Shown here in pieces: positions 33,003 through 38,070 of a DNA stretch of 38,070 nucleotides. The first letter of the stretch is position 1, and each line of letters opens with the position of its first letter. The position numbers and the translations under genes were made by a program. The stretch comes from a virus. The DNA lies in the IMG/VR virus record IMGVR_UViG_3300040801_001641, positions 1 through 38,070 of that record, one strand, 5' to 3'. Under the pieces are notes generated by a model. It made no database searches, had not been told where the DNA came from, and saw only the letters and a list, made by a program, of their open reading frames with translations.

Positions 33003-33640
33003 CCTTGCCGTGCCGGGCCCTGCCAAGCAGAGCCGTGCCTGGCCCAACCTAGCCAGACCTCTGGTGGAGAGATCCACCGGTCAACCGTTGCCGGCTGACC
33101 GCTAGAGACTCTAGCCCCTGCCTCACCAAGCCACGCCTAGCCGCTCCCCGCCCTGCCGGACCTGCCGAGCCTCTGGTGGTGATCCACCGGTCAACCGTTG
33201 CCGGCTGACCGCTGGAAACTCCAGCCCTCGCCTCTCCGCGCCGGGGCAGGCCTAGCCGGGGCGCGCCTCGCCACGCCACGCCTTCTGGTGGAAGAGATCC
33301 ACCGGTCAACCGTCGCCGGCTGACCGCTGGGGACTCCAGCCCTTGCCGCGCCGTGCCGAGCCCAGCCGGAGCGCGCCCCGCAGTGCCCTGCCGAGCCTCT
33401 GGTGGATGATCCACCGGTCAACCGTCGCCGGCTGACCGCTGGGGACTCCAGCCCTTGCCGTGCCCCGCCGCGCCCTTCCCCGCCGTGCCAGACCTGGTCC
33501 AGCCAGGGCTAGCCCCGCCGCGCCCTCTGGTGGAAGAGATCCACCGGTCAGGGCTTGCACCCTGACCGCTGGGGACTCCAGCCCTCGCCCTGACATGCCC
33601 CACCGGGACTTGCCAAGCCGAGCCCTACGGGGCCCTGCCT
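33003..33640 (-). repeat. GGCNN pentamer-repeat spacers flanking the hairpin units
   Basis: Read on the minus strand, the six stretches around and between the hairpin units (33583-33640, 33453-33528, 33341-33400, 33226-33286, 33116-33174, 33003-33062) are strings of 10-14 degenerate pentamers, mostly GGCNN, e.g. GGCAC GGCAA, with occasional GGNNN or single-base indels. The 5-nt period is incompatible with a conserved protein frame and no open frame spans the block. It may space the hairpins, bind a protein, or form weak two-tier G-quadruplexes (GGN3 repeats). Confidence 0.8.
33063..33582 (-). ncRNA. Five-copy array of a three-hairpin structured element
   Basis: Units (plus-strand coordinates): 33063-33115, 33175-33225, 33287-33340, 33401-33452, 33529-33582; periods 112, 112, 114 and 128 nt. 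On the minus strand each unit is three abutting hairpins: (a) GCUGG / CCAGC with a 5-nt loop AGUYN (a sixth pair in two copies); (b) a 9-bp stem GGUCAGCCG / CGGUUGACC with loop GCGA or GCAA; (c) GGUGGA / UCCACC with a 3-5-nt loop beginning UC (GGUGG / CCACC in unit 2). Unit 5 has GGUCAGGGU / GCCCUGACC in (b), with compensatory changes; unit 1 has GCUAGA / UCUAGC in (a). All five loops in (b) fit GNRA. The array lies between two leftward genes of one operon and probably is transcribed with them. Function unknown. Confidence 0.8.
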
Positions 33641-34093
33641 TTATTTGCCGCGCAGGGTTTTCCGACAGAACAGGCGGATGCTTCCCAGCTTGGCCTGCTC
33701 GTCTGTCCTGCGTTTCCGTTCGGCTTGCGACAGCTCGTCTACCCTGACGTGCGTGTAACTCTGCTTAGTGTCGCGGAAAAGCTTGCGGAGTCCTTTCGCC
33801 AGCCCATCGGATGCAGTCTCGATCTGCTCGGCTGCTCCCTGCACCCGGTATCCGATGCCCCGCACGTTAAGCAGCTCCCTGTCGTGCACCAGGAGCAGCT
33901 CATCCTTGAGCCGTTCAACGAAGGACATAAAGGCAAAATCAAACGAGTCGAACGCGGCACGGGGGGCCGGCTCAGCCGGCGGGATGATCCCACTGTGCCA
34001 CACAAGGTCCGCCTTGGTGATGGTGTACCCTGGCCCCTGCTTAGCCAGGAACGCGGCTAAGACGACCTCCGGAGTGAGCTGCTCCATGTCCAT
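33641..34093 (-). CDS. Small protein upstream of the hairpin array, winged-helix-like segment
   Basis: A 150-aa product from ATG 34093, coupled to the previous stop as TGATG and preceded by GAGG. The middle (FMSFVERLKDELLLVHDRELLNVRGIGYRVQ) looks like the recognition helix and wing of OmpR-type winged helices ('l.nVrGiGYr'); before it, LTPEVVLAAFLAKQGPGYTITKADLVWHSGII could supply the other helices. The C terminus is basic (DELSQAERKRRTDEQAKLGSIRLFCRKTLRGK). DNA or RNA binding is a fair inference. Its stop lies at the edge of the GGCNN block, so it is the immediate upstream neighbour of the array. Confidence 0.7.
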   Translation of the reverse strand: MDMEQLTPEVVLAAFLAKQGPGYTITKADLVWHSGIIPPAEPAPRAAFDSFDFAFMSFVERLKDELLLVHDRELLNVRGIGYRVQGAAEQIETASDGLAKGLRKLFRDTKQSYTHVRVDELSQAERKRRTDEQAKLGSIRLFCRKTLRGK

Positions 34094-34674
34094 CACCCCA
34101 CCTCTTCAACGCTGAACCGACCGAAGATGCCGCCGCGCTGGGGGCGGAAGTCTCCGAGCCCCACGTACTGCCCAGCGGCTGCTGCGCAACGAAGGACGTC
34201 TGTCTTGTCCATCATGTCGGTGTCGACGATCAGCTCGATTTCGGCCTTCCAGTTAGCAAACTTCGGGCGGTAGCGCATGACCCGCGCTCTGCCCACCACG
34301 ACCCCGCGCACGTCTTGAAACTCTTCGTTGTCGAACAGTTTGTCGGGATCCTGGGGGCCCTTGTAGAGCAAAGGGATCTCCTCCCCGTTCGCCATGATGC
34401 TGCGCTGCATCTGAGCGCCCAGCTTGCTCAGCTTCGCCCCTGCGACAAAGCAGCTCAGCAGGTTGATGGTCGGAATCACGACACGACCCTGCCGGGTGTA
34501 GAGCGACGCGTTGTACTCGCTTCTGGCGATCGCCAGGTGGATGTCATCGGTCTTCTTCGTGATCGCGGTCAGCACCTTGTGCGCCTTGGTCGCCTTGTCG
34601 AGAGGGTTAGCCAGTGTCGCCGCGTGCATCAACATCGGGCTGCTGCTGGTCAAACGAATTGCCATGGTTTCCAT
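34093..34674 (-). CDS. Phage protein of unknown function with GLGDFRP motif
   Basis: A 193-aa protein, first gene after the promoter at 34711-34740. Motifs: SSPMLMHAATLANPLDK, ITKKTDDIHLAIARSEYNASLYT, IPLLYKGPQDPDKLF, VMRYRPKFANWKAEIEL and a C-terminal glycine loop VGLGDFRPQRGGIFGRF. I recognise the overall pattern as recurrent in phage genomes, but no function is established to my knowledge; the Gly-rich loop and ferredoxin-like alternation are reminiscent of RAMP-type proteins, a weak resemblance. ATG 34674 has GGAG 9 nt upstream; ATG 34665 is possible. Confidence 0.72.
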   Translation of the reverse strand: METMAIRLTSSSPMLMHAATLANPLDKATKAHKVLTAITKKTDDIHLAIARSEYNASLYTRQGRVVIPTINLLSCFVAGAKLSKLGAQMQRSIMANGEEIPLLYKGPQDPDKLFDNEEFQDVRGVVVGRARVMRYRPKFANWKAEIELIVDTDMMDKTDVLRCAAAAGQYVGLGDFRPQRGGIFGRFSVEEVG

Positions 34675-34710
34675 CTATCTCATCTCCGGGCTGTGGTTGA
34701 GGGAGGGGCC

Positions 34711-34740
34711 ATCGTTGCATGATGCGCCCCCAGGTGTCAA
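34711..34740 (-). promoter_or_regulatory. Leftward promoter for the array-containing operon
   Basis: Minus strand TTGACA (34740-34735), 18 bp, AACGAT (34716-34711; only three matches). The stretch GGTAAACACTTGTTGAC running from the preceding stop codon into the -35 matches that before the 1138 promoter in all but one position. It would drive genes 34674 down to about 30372 together with the hairpin array. Confidence 0.55.
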
Positions 34741-34747
34741 CAAGTGT

Positions 34748-35041
34748 TTACCAAGTCATCGCGTTCTTGCGCGTCTCGTACTCCAGCCGCGCGGCGTGCT
34801 GGCGGGCCTCCAGCCGGACCAGGGCGACCCGGACCTGATGGGTCCAGCGTATCCATGTCTTGAATCCGACTCCCTTGGTGTCACGATCGAAGCCAAAGAC
34901 GTCGACCCGCTCTGGGTCGTAGTCAGGCGACTCGGTAAAGCGGGCCTCCAGGGTCCGCTTGGTCCGCCGCGTCAGGGCGTCCATGGCAGCAGCTTGGCGC
35001 TCCTTGTCGTCGTGCCTGGGCATCTGAATAACGATTCTCAT
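34748..35041 (-). CDS. Basic small protein of unknown function
   Basis: A 97-aa, strongly basic protein: MRIVIQMPRHDDKERQAAAMDALTRRTKRTLEARF, then DPERVDVFGFDRDTKG and a helical end (QVRVALVRLEARQHAARLEYETRKNAMTW). AGGAGA lies 9 nt before the ATG. Charge and helices suggest nucleic acid contact. Its stop codon is 7 bp from the -35 of the next promoter. No family recognised. Confidence 0.68.
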   Translation of the reverse strand: MRIVIQMPRHDDKERQAAAMDALTRRTKRTLEARFTESPDYDPERVDVFGFDRDTKGVGFKTWIRWTHQVRVALVRLEARQHAARLEYETRKNAMTW

Positions 35042-35058
35042 CTGGGTCTGTCTCCTGG

Positions 35059-35208
35059 TTAGATGAAACCGCCTGCGGCGGCGAACATGAAAGCGAAAAT
35101 GCTCACCGCGATGAAGAGAAGCACGATCTTCATAATCAGCTCGAAGTGCCTGAGAATGACGACCAGGGCGAAGTAGCCGATCACGATACCTGCAGCGATC
35201 TGAAGCAC
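35059..35208 (-). CDS. 49-aa two-span membrane protein
   Basis: A short gene starting at GTG 35208 with AGGAGA 6 nt upstream. The product (LQIAAGIVIGYFALVVILRHF, then MKIVLLFIAVSIFAFMFAAAGGF) has two hydrophobic helices joined by a short charged turn. It lies 13 nt after the next gene upstream. A small early membrane protein of this kind may act in exclusion or envelope remodelling; nothing specific can be assigned. Confidence 0.68.
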   Translation of the reverse strand: MLQIAAGIVIGYFALVVILRHFELIMKIVLLFIAVSIFAFMFAAAGGFI

Positions 35209-35221
35209 GGGGGGTCTCCTG

Positions 35222-35374
35222 TTAGCTTGACGTCAGAATGATCCAATATGTCCACCCACCCTGCCGGGTGCCCCGGCGGAAGCAGGCGGGGTTCTCCAGC
35301 CCCCCGAGCTGCTGCCAGTATTCCTTAGGAACCTTGGCATACAGCGGGCGGCGGCAGCGGGGCTTCTTGCTCAT
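35222..35374 (-). CDS. 50-aa basic protein, Cys-containing
   Basis: MSKKPRCRRPLYAKVPKEYWQQLGGLENPACFRRGTRQGGWTYWIILTSS (in two parts: basic N terminus to LENPACFRRG, then aromatic end). The ATG overlaps the previous stop (ATGA), so translation is coupled; there is no separate ribosome site. It is rich in Arg, Lys and Trp with two Cys. Function unknown. Confidence 0.6.
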   Translation of the reverse strand: MSKKPRCRRPLYAKVPKEYWQQLGGLENPACFRRGTRQGGWTYWIILTSS

Positions 35375-35790
35375 CGCGTGGCGCACACGGGGCCGATGCC
35401 GGCCTCGATGCTCTCCGGTGTCGTCAGGGCCCGTCCGCATGCGCAGCACACGCCCTCATGGTAGAAGGTCGCCTGCGCGGCCTTGTCCCACTTCTTCGCG
35501 ATGACCGCGTCCAGATACCACTGCAGGGCGCGCCCGGCTGGGCTCGGGTTCAGCTTGGCCCTGTGGCCGAAGACCGACGAGGGCGAGATGTAGCCGCAGT
35601 ATTTGTAGTCGCGGCTGTTGTCTGGTCCCACCAGGACGTCGATGAAACGCATCGGGGGCCGATTGTCGGCGCTGGCGTCGCCCATGCGGACGCGGTAGGT
35701 GTAGCGGTGCTCCTTCCCGACCAGGGTGAAGCGACCATGGCCCCCGAGGACATAGGCGAGGGCTTGCTGGGGCTGAAGGGCGTGGCTCAT
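35371..35790 (-). CDS. DUF6011-like zinc-finger protein
   Basis: A 139-aa product from ATG 35790 after the CCGGAGAACACC leader. The C terminus has the DUF6011-type finger: H111, C115/C116, C118 in HEGVCCACGRALTTPESI and C136 in GIGPVC. The N-terminal part (about 18-85) is beta-rich (GRFTLVGKEHRYTYRVRM, MRFIDVLVGPDNSRDYKYCGYI). This domain pair is common in phages and plasmids, with unknown function; nucleic-acid or protein binding through zinc is likely. Followed by a coupled small gene. Confidence 0.78.
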   Translation of the reverse strand: MSHALQPQQALAYVLGGHGRFTLVGKEHRYTYRVRMGDASADNRPPMRFIDVLVGPDNSRDYKYCGYISPSSVFGHRAKLNPSPAGRALQWYLDAVIAKKWDKAAQATFYHEGVCCACGRALTTPESIEAGIGPVCATR

Positions 35791-35809
35791 GGTGTTCTCC
35801 GGTGGTGCT

Positions 35810-35824
35810 GGCCCCCGAGGGGCC
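35810..35824 (-). promoter_or_regulatory. Intergenic GC hairpin plus CCGGAGAACACC leader (copy A)
   Basis: Minus strand GGCCCC-TCG-GGGGCC, then AGCACCACCGGAGAACACC and the ATG at 35790. Nearly the same cassette precedes genes at 36014 and 37329. No T run, so an RNA stability or processing hairpin is more likely than a terminator. Confidence 0.65.
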
Positions 35825-35834
35825 GGGTGGTGTC

Positions 35835-36014
35835 TCAAAATTCGATGTCTTCAAGCCAGTCACGGGGGTCTGCGAGTTCATCGTCGCTGAAGGCTGGACC
35901 GGGCTCATCCCAGCAGGGGTCGAAGTGCTCAGCGTTAAGCTCGGCTATGTAGTCCTCACGGGCATTGAACTCGTAGTCCCGATCCTCTTGGTCGACTGGA
36001 AACTGGCTGTACAT
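35835..36014 (-). CDS. Very acidic 59-aa protein (possible DNA mimic)
   Basis: Starts ATG 36014 after CCGGAGAACACCAC. The sequence MYSQFPVDQEDRDYEF... ends ...DPRDWLEDIEF and contains about 20 Asp/Glu against three Arg and no Lys (net about -17), with several Tyr, Phe and Trp. Composition of this kind is known from DNA-mimic inhibitors such as T7 Ocr and some anti-CRISPR or anti-restriction proteins, though those are longer. Position among early leftward genes fits a host-takeover role. Function is inference from composition only. Confidence 0.7.
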   Translation of the reverse strand: MYSQFPVDQEDRDYEFNAREDYIAELNAEHFDPCWDEPGPAFSDDELADPRDWLEDIEF

Positions 36015-36035
36015 GTGGTGTTCTCCGGTGGGGCT

Positions 36036-36051
36036 GGCCCCCGAAGGGGCC
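36036..36051 (-). promoter_or_regulatory. Intergenic GC hairpin with UUCG tetraloop (copy B)
   Basis: Minus strand GGCCCC-TTCG-GGGGCC: the C(UUCG)G closing makes an especially stable RNA hairpin. It is followed by AGCCCCACCGGAGAACACCAC and the ATG at 36014. Confidence 0.68.
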
Positions 36052-36060
36052 GGGTGGGTG

Positions 36061-36282
36061 TCAGCAGAAGTAGGCGCGGACTGTCTGCTCAGCGCAGAAC
36101 CAAGCCTGGCGGGCTGCTTCCGCCTCGTCGAAGCTCTCGACGCTGTTGAAGTCCAGCGCGTCGACCTGCTCGTCGATGCTCTGGAAGTACGCCGACTCGG
36201 CGACCTTGCGAGCTGCGAAGCGATGGGCTTCTGGAAGACGGCAGACCAGGACTTTCAGGGACATCGGGACTTGATGGTTCAT
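36061..36282 (-). CDS. 73-aa protein of unknown function
   Basis: MNHQVPMSLKVLVCRLPEAHR then a helical acidic part (AESAYFQSIDEQVDALDFNSVESFDEAEAARQAWFCAEQ). The leader CCGGAGAAAACC precedes the ATG. It is the first gene from the promoter at 36330-36359, with a GC-rich leader of about 40 nt. No motif recognised. Confidence 0.68.
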   Translation of the reverse strand: MNHQVPMSLKVLVCRLPEAHRFAARKVAESAYFQSIDEQVDALDFNSVESFDEAEAARQAWFCAEQTVRAYFC

Positions 36283-36329
36283 GGTTTTCTCCGGTGGTGG
36301 GTGGGTGGCAGGGGTTGACCTGGGGGACC

Positions 36330-36359
36330 ATCTTACAGGGTGTGATTCTCACAGGTCAA
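36330..36359 (-). promoter_or_regulatory. Leftward promoter with TGTGA dyad
   Basis: Minus strand TTGACC (36359-36354), 18 bp, TAAGAT (36335-36330). Within the spacer is the perfect dyad TGTGA-GAA-TCACA (36341-36353). An inverted copy of the -35 region (GTTGACCTG, from 36314) lies beyond the -10. The -35 starts 8 bp after the radC stop. The module is duplicated at 37680-37708. Confidence 0.75.
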
Positions 36360-36366
36360 CACTTTT

Positions 36367-36858
36367 TTACAGCAGTCCACGCTCAGCAAAACTGAGGCTG
36401 CCCTCGCTGCCCAGGATGATGTGGTCGAGCACCCGGACGTCGATCAGCACCAGGGCGTCCTTCAGCCGGGTGGTGATCCGGTGGTCCGCCGTGCTCGGCT
36501 CGGGATCCCCCGAGGGGTGGTTATGGGCGAAGATCACGGCAGCCGCATTGTGCGCGAGCACCTCCTTAACCACCTCCCGAGGGTAGACCGATGCACCGTC
36601 GATGGTGCCCCGGAAAAGCTCCCGGTAGGCGATGACCCGGTGCCGGTTGTCCAGCAGCAGGCACGCGAACACTTCATGCTCCAGCCCCGCGAGCTGCAGC
36701 CGCAGGTAGTCGCGGGTTGCCTCAGGCGAGGTCAGGACCGTGCCCACCTTCTTCAGCCGGCGGGCCAGGATGCGCAGGGCCTGCGCGATGATCTTGTCCT
36801 CGTCGACCGTGGCGGGGGCCGCGCAGTAGGCGGGCGCTTCTTCTGTTCTGATGGTCAT
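36367..36858 (-). CDS. radC: RadC-family JAMM protein
   Basis: A 163-aa protein with the RadC/JAB metalloprotease-like core: E62 in [11 protein letters not shown] and the metal motif H112-N-H114-x7-S122-x2-D125 ([14 protein letters not shown]). Length fits the catalytic domain without the N-terminal helix-hairpin-helix of full RadC, common in mobile elements and phages. RadC's biochemical role is still unclear; proposed are DNA-repair or anti-defence functions. GAGGGG precedes ATG 36858, which is close to the upstream stop. Confidence 0.9.
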   Translation of the reverse strand: MTIRTEEAPAYCAAPATVDEDKIIAQALRILARRLKKVGTVLTSPEATRDYLRLQLAGLEHEVFACLLLDNRHRVIAYRELFRGTIDGASVYPREVVKEVLAHNAAAVIFAHNHPSGDPEPSTADHRITTRLKDALVLIDVRVLDHIILGSEGSLSFAERGLL

Positions 36859-36859
36859 C

Positions 36860-37126
36860 TCAGCGCCCCTCTGGTGCGGATACCAAGCAAAGCTTGAATT
36901 TTCTGATGTAACGCTTGGCCCCGCTGATGGTGCGGAAGACCCCGAAACGGACCCCTAGCGCATCGTAGACCCCATAGCCGATAGCCCGCTTTGTGGTCCC
37001 GTCGGGGTTCACATCATGGAGCACATCGAACACCACCCGGAGGTGGACCCGGTTGCCGGGGGCCAGCTCGCCGAAGGAGCGGTTGATCTTGTACTGGTCC
37101 TGCATTGACCATTGCTTGGTGTTCAC
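36860..37126 (-). CDS. Small beta-rich protein of unknown function
   Basis: An 88-aa product starting at GTG 37126 (AAGGAG 7 nt upstream; ATG 37105 is in frame but lacks a site). Segments [55 protein letters not shown] suggest a compact beta-sheet with one helix and a basic end, as in small nucleic-acid-binding proteins. It lies 1 nt before radC. No family recognised. Confidence 0.68.
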   Translation of the reverse strand: MNTKQWSMQDQYKINRSFGELAPGNRVHLRVVFDVLHDVNPDGTTKRAIGYGVYDALGVRFGVFRTISGAKRYIRKFKLCLVSAPEGR

Positions 37127-37137
37127 AGTGCGTCTCC

Positions 37138-37329
37138 TTATTGCCAGGGGTACACGTTGCTTGTCAGAGCGCCTTGGAGAAGGCGGATGTGGGCCTGCAC
37201 CTTGGCGCGTCCCCAGCCGCCCCGCACGGGGTTGCAGGCGAGGAACATGGCTGCGTTCGGGCCCTTGGCGCGGATCACGTTGCGAAGCAGGCGGATGATC
37301 TCGCGTTCGTTGCTCAGGTCTTCTCTCAT
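37138..37329 (-). CDS. 63-aa helical basic protein
   Basis: MREDLSNEREIIRLLRNVIRAKGPNAAMFLACNPVRGGWGRAKVQ and a short tail. The leader CCGGAGAACACC gives a firm start. Mostly helical with a central GGWGR turn. Function unknown; it sits between the hairpin cassette C and the beta-rich small gene. Confidence 0.65.
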   Translation of the reverse strand: MREDLSNEREIIRLLRNVIRAKGPNAAMFLACNPVRGGWGRAKVQAHIRLLQGALTSNVYPWQ

Positions 37330-37348
37330 GGTGTTCTCCGGTGGTGCT

Positions 37349-37365
37349 GGCCCCCCGAGGGGGCC
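37349..37365 (-). promoter_or_regulatory. Intergenic GC hairpin plus leader (copy C)
   Basis: Minus strand GGCCCCC-TCG-GGGGGCC: one base pair longer than copies A and B with both sides changed together, then AGCACCACCGGAGAACACC and the ATG at 37329. Confidence 0.65.
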
Positions 37366-37375
37366 TGGTGGTGGT

Positions 37376-37633
37376 TTACTTGCCGGCCAACTTGACGATC
37401 GCGTGGGCTTCTTGCCAAGAGTCGAATTCCGCGACCATGTAGTCGACCCACCCGACCTTGTGAAACCGATTCTTCTCTAGTTCGATCAACTTCTCAGCCT
37501 TCTTGATCCGGGCCTGGAGCTGCGCCTTTGTTGTGCACCCGCCGCCTGTATACCCTTCATCAAATTGCTTGAGCGATTGGCTCAGGAGGATGGCTGCGGA
37601 ACCGTCGATCTTTCTCAGGACTACGAATTTCAT
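37376..37633 (-). CDS. 85-aa protein, first gene of the rightmost leftward operon
   Basis: Starts ATG 37633 (MKFVVLRKIDGSAAILLSQSL) after the leader CCGGAGAAAGCC; the frame is open further but runs through the promoter. It has a beta hairpin start, a Gly/Cys turn (EGYTGGGCTTKAQLQARI) and a helix-beta-helix end (GWVDYMVAEFDSWQEAHAIVKL). Directly downstream of the dyad promoter at 37680, so expression is probably controlled by whatever binds CGTGA-N3-TCACG. Function unknown. Confidence 0.7.
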   Translation of the reverse strand: MKFVVLRKIDGSAAILLSQSLKQFDEGYTGGGCTTKAQLQARIKKAEKLIELEKNRFHKVGWVDYMVAEFDSWQEAHAIVKLAGK

Positions 37634-37679
37634 GGCTTTCTCCGGTGGTGGGTTGGTGGCAGGGGTTGACCTGAGGACC

Positions 37680-37708
37680 ATTTTACAGACGTGATTTTCA
37701 CGAGTCAA
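37680..37708 (-). promoter_or_regulatory. Leftward promoter with CGTGA dyad
   Basis: Minus strand TTGACT (37708-37703), 17 bp, TAAAAT (37685-37680): five of six at both boxes. The spacer contains the dyad CGTGA-AAA-TCACG (37690-37702). It matches the 36330 module over about 60 bp including the leader, and lies back-to-back with the promoter of the RHH gene. Confidence 0.8.
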
Positions 37709-37714
37709 CGCTTT

Positions 37715-37743
37715 TTGCAAAAAAGTTTGCGCCGGGTTACAGT
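37715..37743 (+). promoter_or_regulatory. Rightward promoter and operator of the RHH gene
   Basis: TTGCAA (37715-37720), 17 bp, TACAGT (37738-37743). Two dyads overlap it: GTTTGC...GCAAAC (37725-37750) and TTACAG...CTGTAA (37737-37759). TTACAG also overlaps the -10 of both duplicated leftward promoters (37683-37688; 36333-36338), which suggests a shared regulator. Confidence 0.55.
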
Positions 37744-37774
37744 GGGCAAACGCCTGTAAACAAAGGAAAATCAC

Positions 37775-38002
37775 ATGAGCATCGAGATACCACCGGTCGC
37801 CCCGGTGATGAGCAAAATCCTGAGCACGCGGATGCCTCAGGATGACGTGGATCAGATCTACGAGATCGCCGATCGGCACAATTCAAGCGTGGGAATGGTC
37901 CTGCGGGTGCTGATCAAGGAGGGGCTCAGCGCATACCAGGCACAGCAAAATGATCAAGCACAAGCTCCTCGTCGCGCGCGTGCGAAGCGAGCGACCGCTT
38001 GA
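37775..38002 (+). CDS. Ribbon-helix-helix (Arc/CopG-like) transcriptional repressor candidate
   Basis: A 75-aa protein. Residues 12-55 (KILSTRMPQDDVDQIYEIA / DRHNSSVGMVLRVLIKEGLSAYQ) fit strand-helix-helix: a basic strand STRMP, a first helix, the turn HNSSVG and a second hydrophobic helix. The tail is basic (RRARAKRATA). AAGGA precedes the ATG by 7 nt. Such dimers bind short dyads. Divergent position from a promoter that contains a CGTGA dyad, with a further dyad in its own promoter, suggests control of the early leftward operons and itself. Family assignment by pattern. Confidence 0.75.
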   Translation: MSIEIPPVAPVMSKILSTRMPQDDVDQIYEIADRHNSSVGMVLRVLIKEGLSAYQAQQNDQAQAPRRARAKRATA

Positions 38003-38070
38003 CGATCTCATCGACGGTATCCGCTGCAAGAAGCATGTGCCCGGTCACGGCTTGCCGCTGACCGGGCCGA
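37950..38070 (+). CDS. Partial gene overlapping the RHH gene, cut by the window end
   Basis: ATG 37950 opens a frame that stays open to the window edge (MIKHKLLVARVRSERPLDDL...CKKHVPGHGLPLTGP). Third codon positions are mostly G/C, as in real genes here. It overlaps the RHH gene by 53 nt and lacks a ribosome site, so the true start may be different. No function can be assigned; a Cys/His pair is visible. Confidence 0.42.
   Translation, partial: MIKHKLLVARVRSERPLDDLIDGIRCKKHVPGHGLPLTGP

Noticed and set aside
33049-33603. Open frames with repeats such as LESPAVSRRRLTGGSL through the hairpin array
   Set aside because: The same unit is read in different frames in different copies, no frame spans the array, and pairing, not codons, is conserved.
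33003-33640. CRISPR array (repeat about 52 bp, spacer about 60 bp)
   Set aside because: Repeats are multi-hairpin and the spacers are GGCNN pentamers instead of unique protospacers; no cas genes.

Overview
The window is a 38-kb piece of a GC-rich, double-stranded DNA phage genome, most likely a strictly lytic, short-tailed (podovirus-like) phage of a Gram-negative, probably proteobacterial host. It has a terminase, a P22/epsilon15-type portal, an SU10-like (DUF5309) capsid protein, an adaptor and nozzle pair, a fibre with an S74 chaperone, and ejection proteins including a lytic transglycosylase. No sheath, tube, tape measure, integrase or phage RNA polymerase is visible. Promoters are of sigma70 type (TTGACN, 16-18 bp, TANNAT), so host RNA polymerase probably transcribes it. 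Both window ends cut genes, and no DNA polymerase is seen, so the sequence probably continues past the left end.

Layout. (1) 1-2263, leftward: a DUF2815-like ssDNA-binding protein, a small protein and a DUF2800 Fe-S RecB-like nuclease. (2) 2320-6109, rightward from a divergent promoter: a Dda/RecD-like SF1 helicase and a primase with an SF3 helicase domain. (3) 6110-6538: terminator, then an AT-rich segment with 11-bp iterons and inverted copies (putative origin), then the late promoter. (4) 6539-30375, one long rightward late operon: packaging, portal, two enzyme-like polyvalent proteins, scaffold, capsid, a beta-propeller protein, lysis genes with an RMF-like gene among them, an HxH-needle fibre protein, adaptor, nozzle, S74 fibre and ejection proteins. 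(5) 30372-37708, leftward: about twenty small genes, most unknown, from modular promoters; recognisable ones are a RadC-type JAMM protein, a DUF6011-like zinc-finger protein, a secreted Gly-rich protein and a very acidic 59-aa protein. (6) 37715 to the end, rightward: a ribbon-helix-helix repressor candidate and a partial gene.

The most striking feature is at about 33.0-33.6 kb: five copies of a 51-54-nt element made of three directly abutting hairpins, separated by spacers built from GGCNN pentamers. On the leftward-transcribed strand the middle hairpin always has a GNRA tetraloop (GCAA or GCGA), and two of the stems show compensatory changes between copies. Unit spacing breaks reading frame. 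This looks like an uncharacterised repeated structured RNA lying inside an operon of unknown small genes.

Working model: the RHH protein may control the leftward promoters at 36.35 and 37.7 kb through TGTGA/CGTGA dyads; the primase-helicase would act at the iteron region beside its gene; the late promoter at 6.48 kb drives virion and lysis genes. All functional statements are from reading motifs by eye; no searches or folding programs were run.
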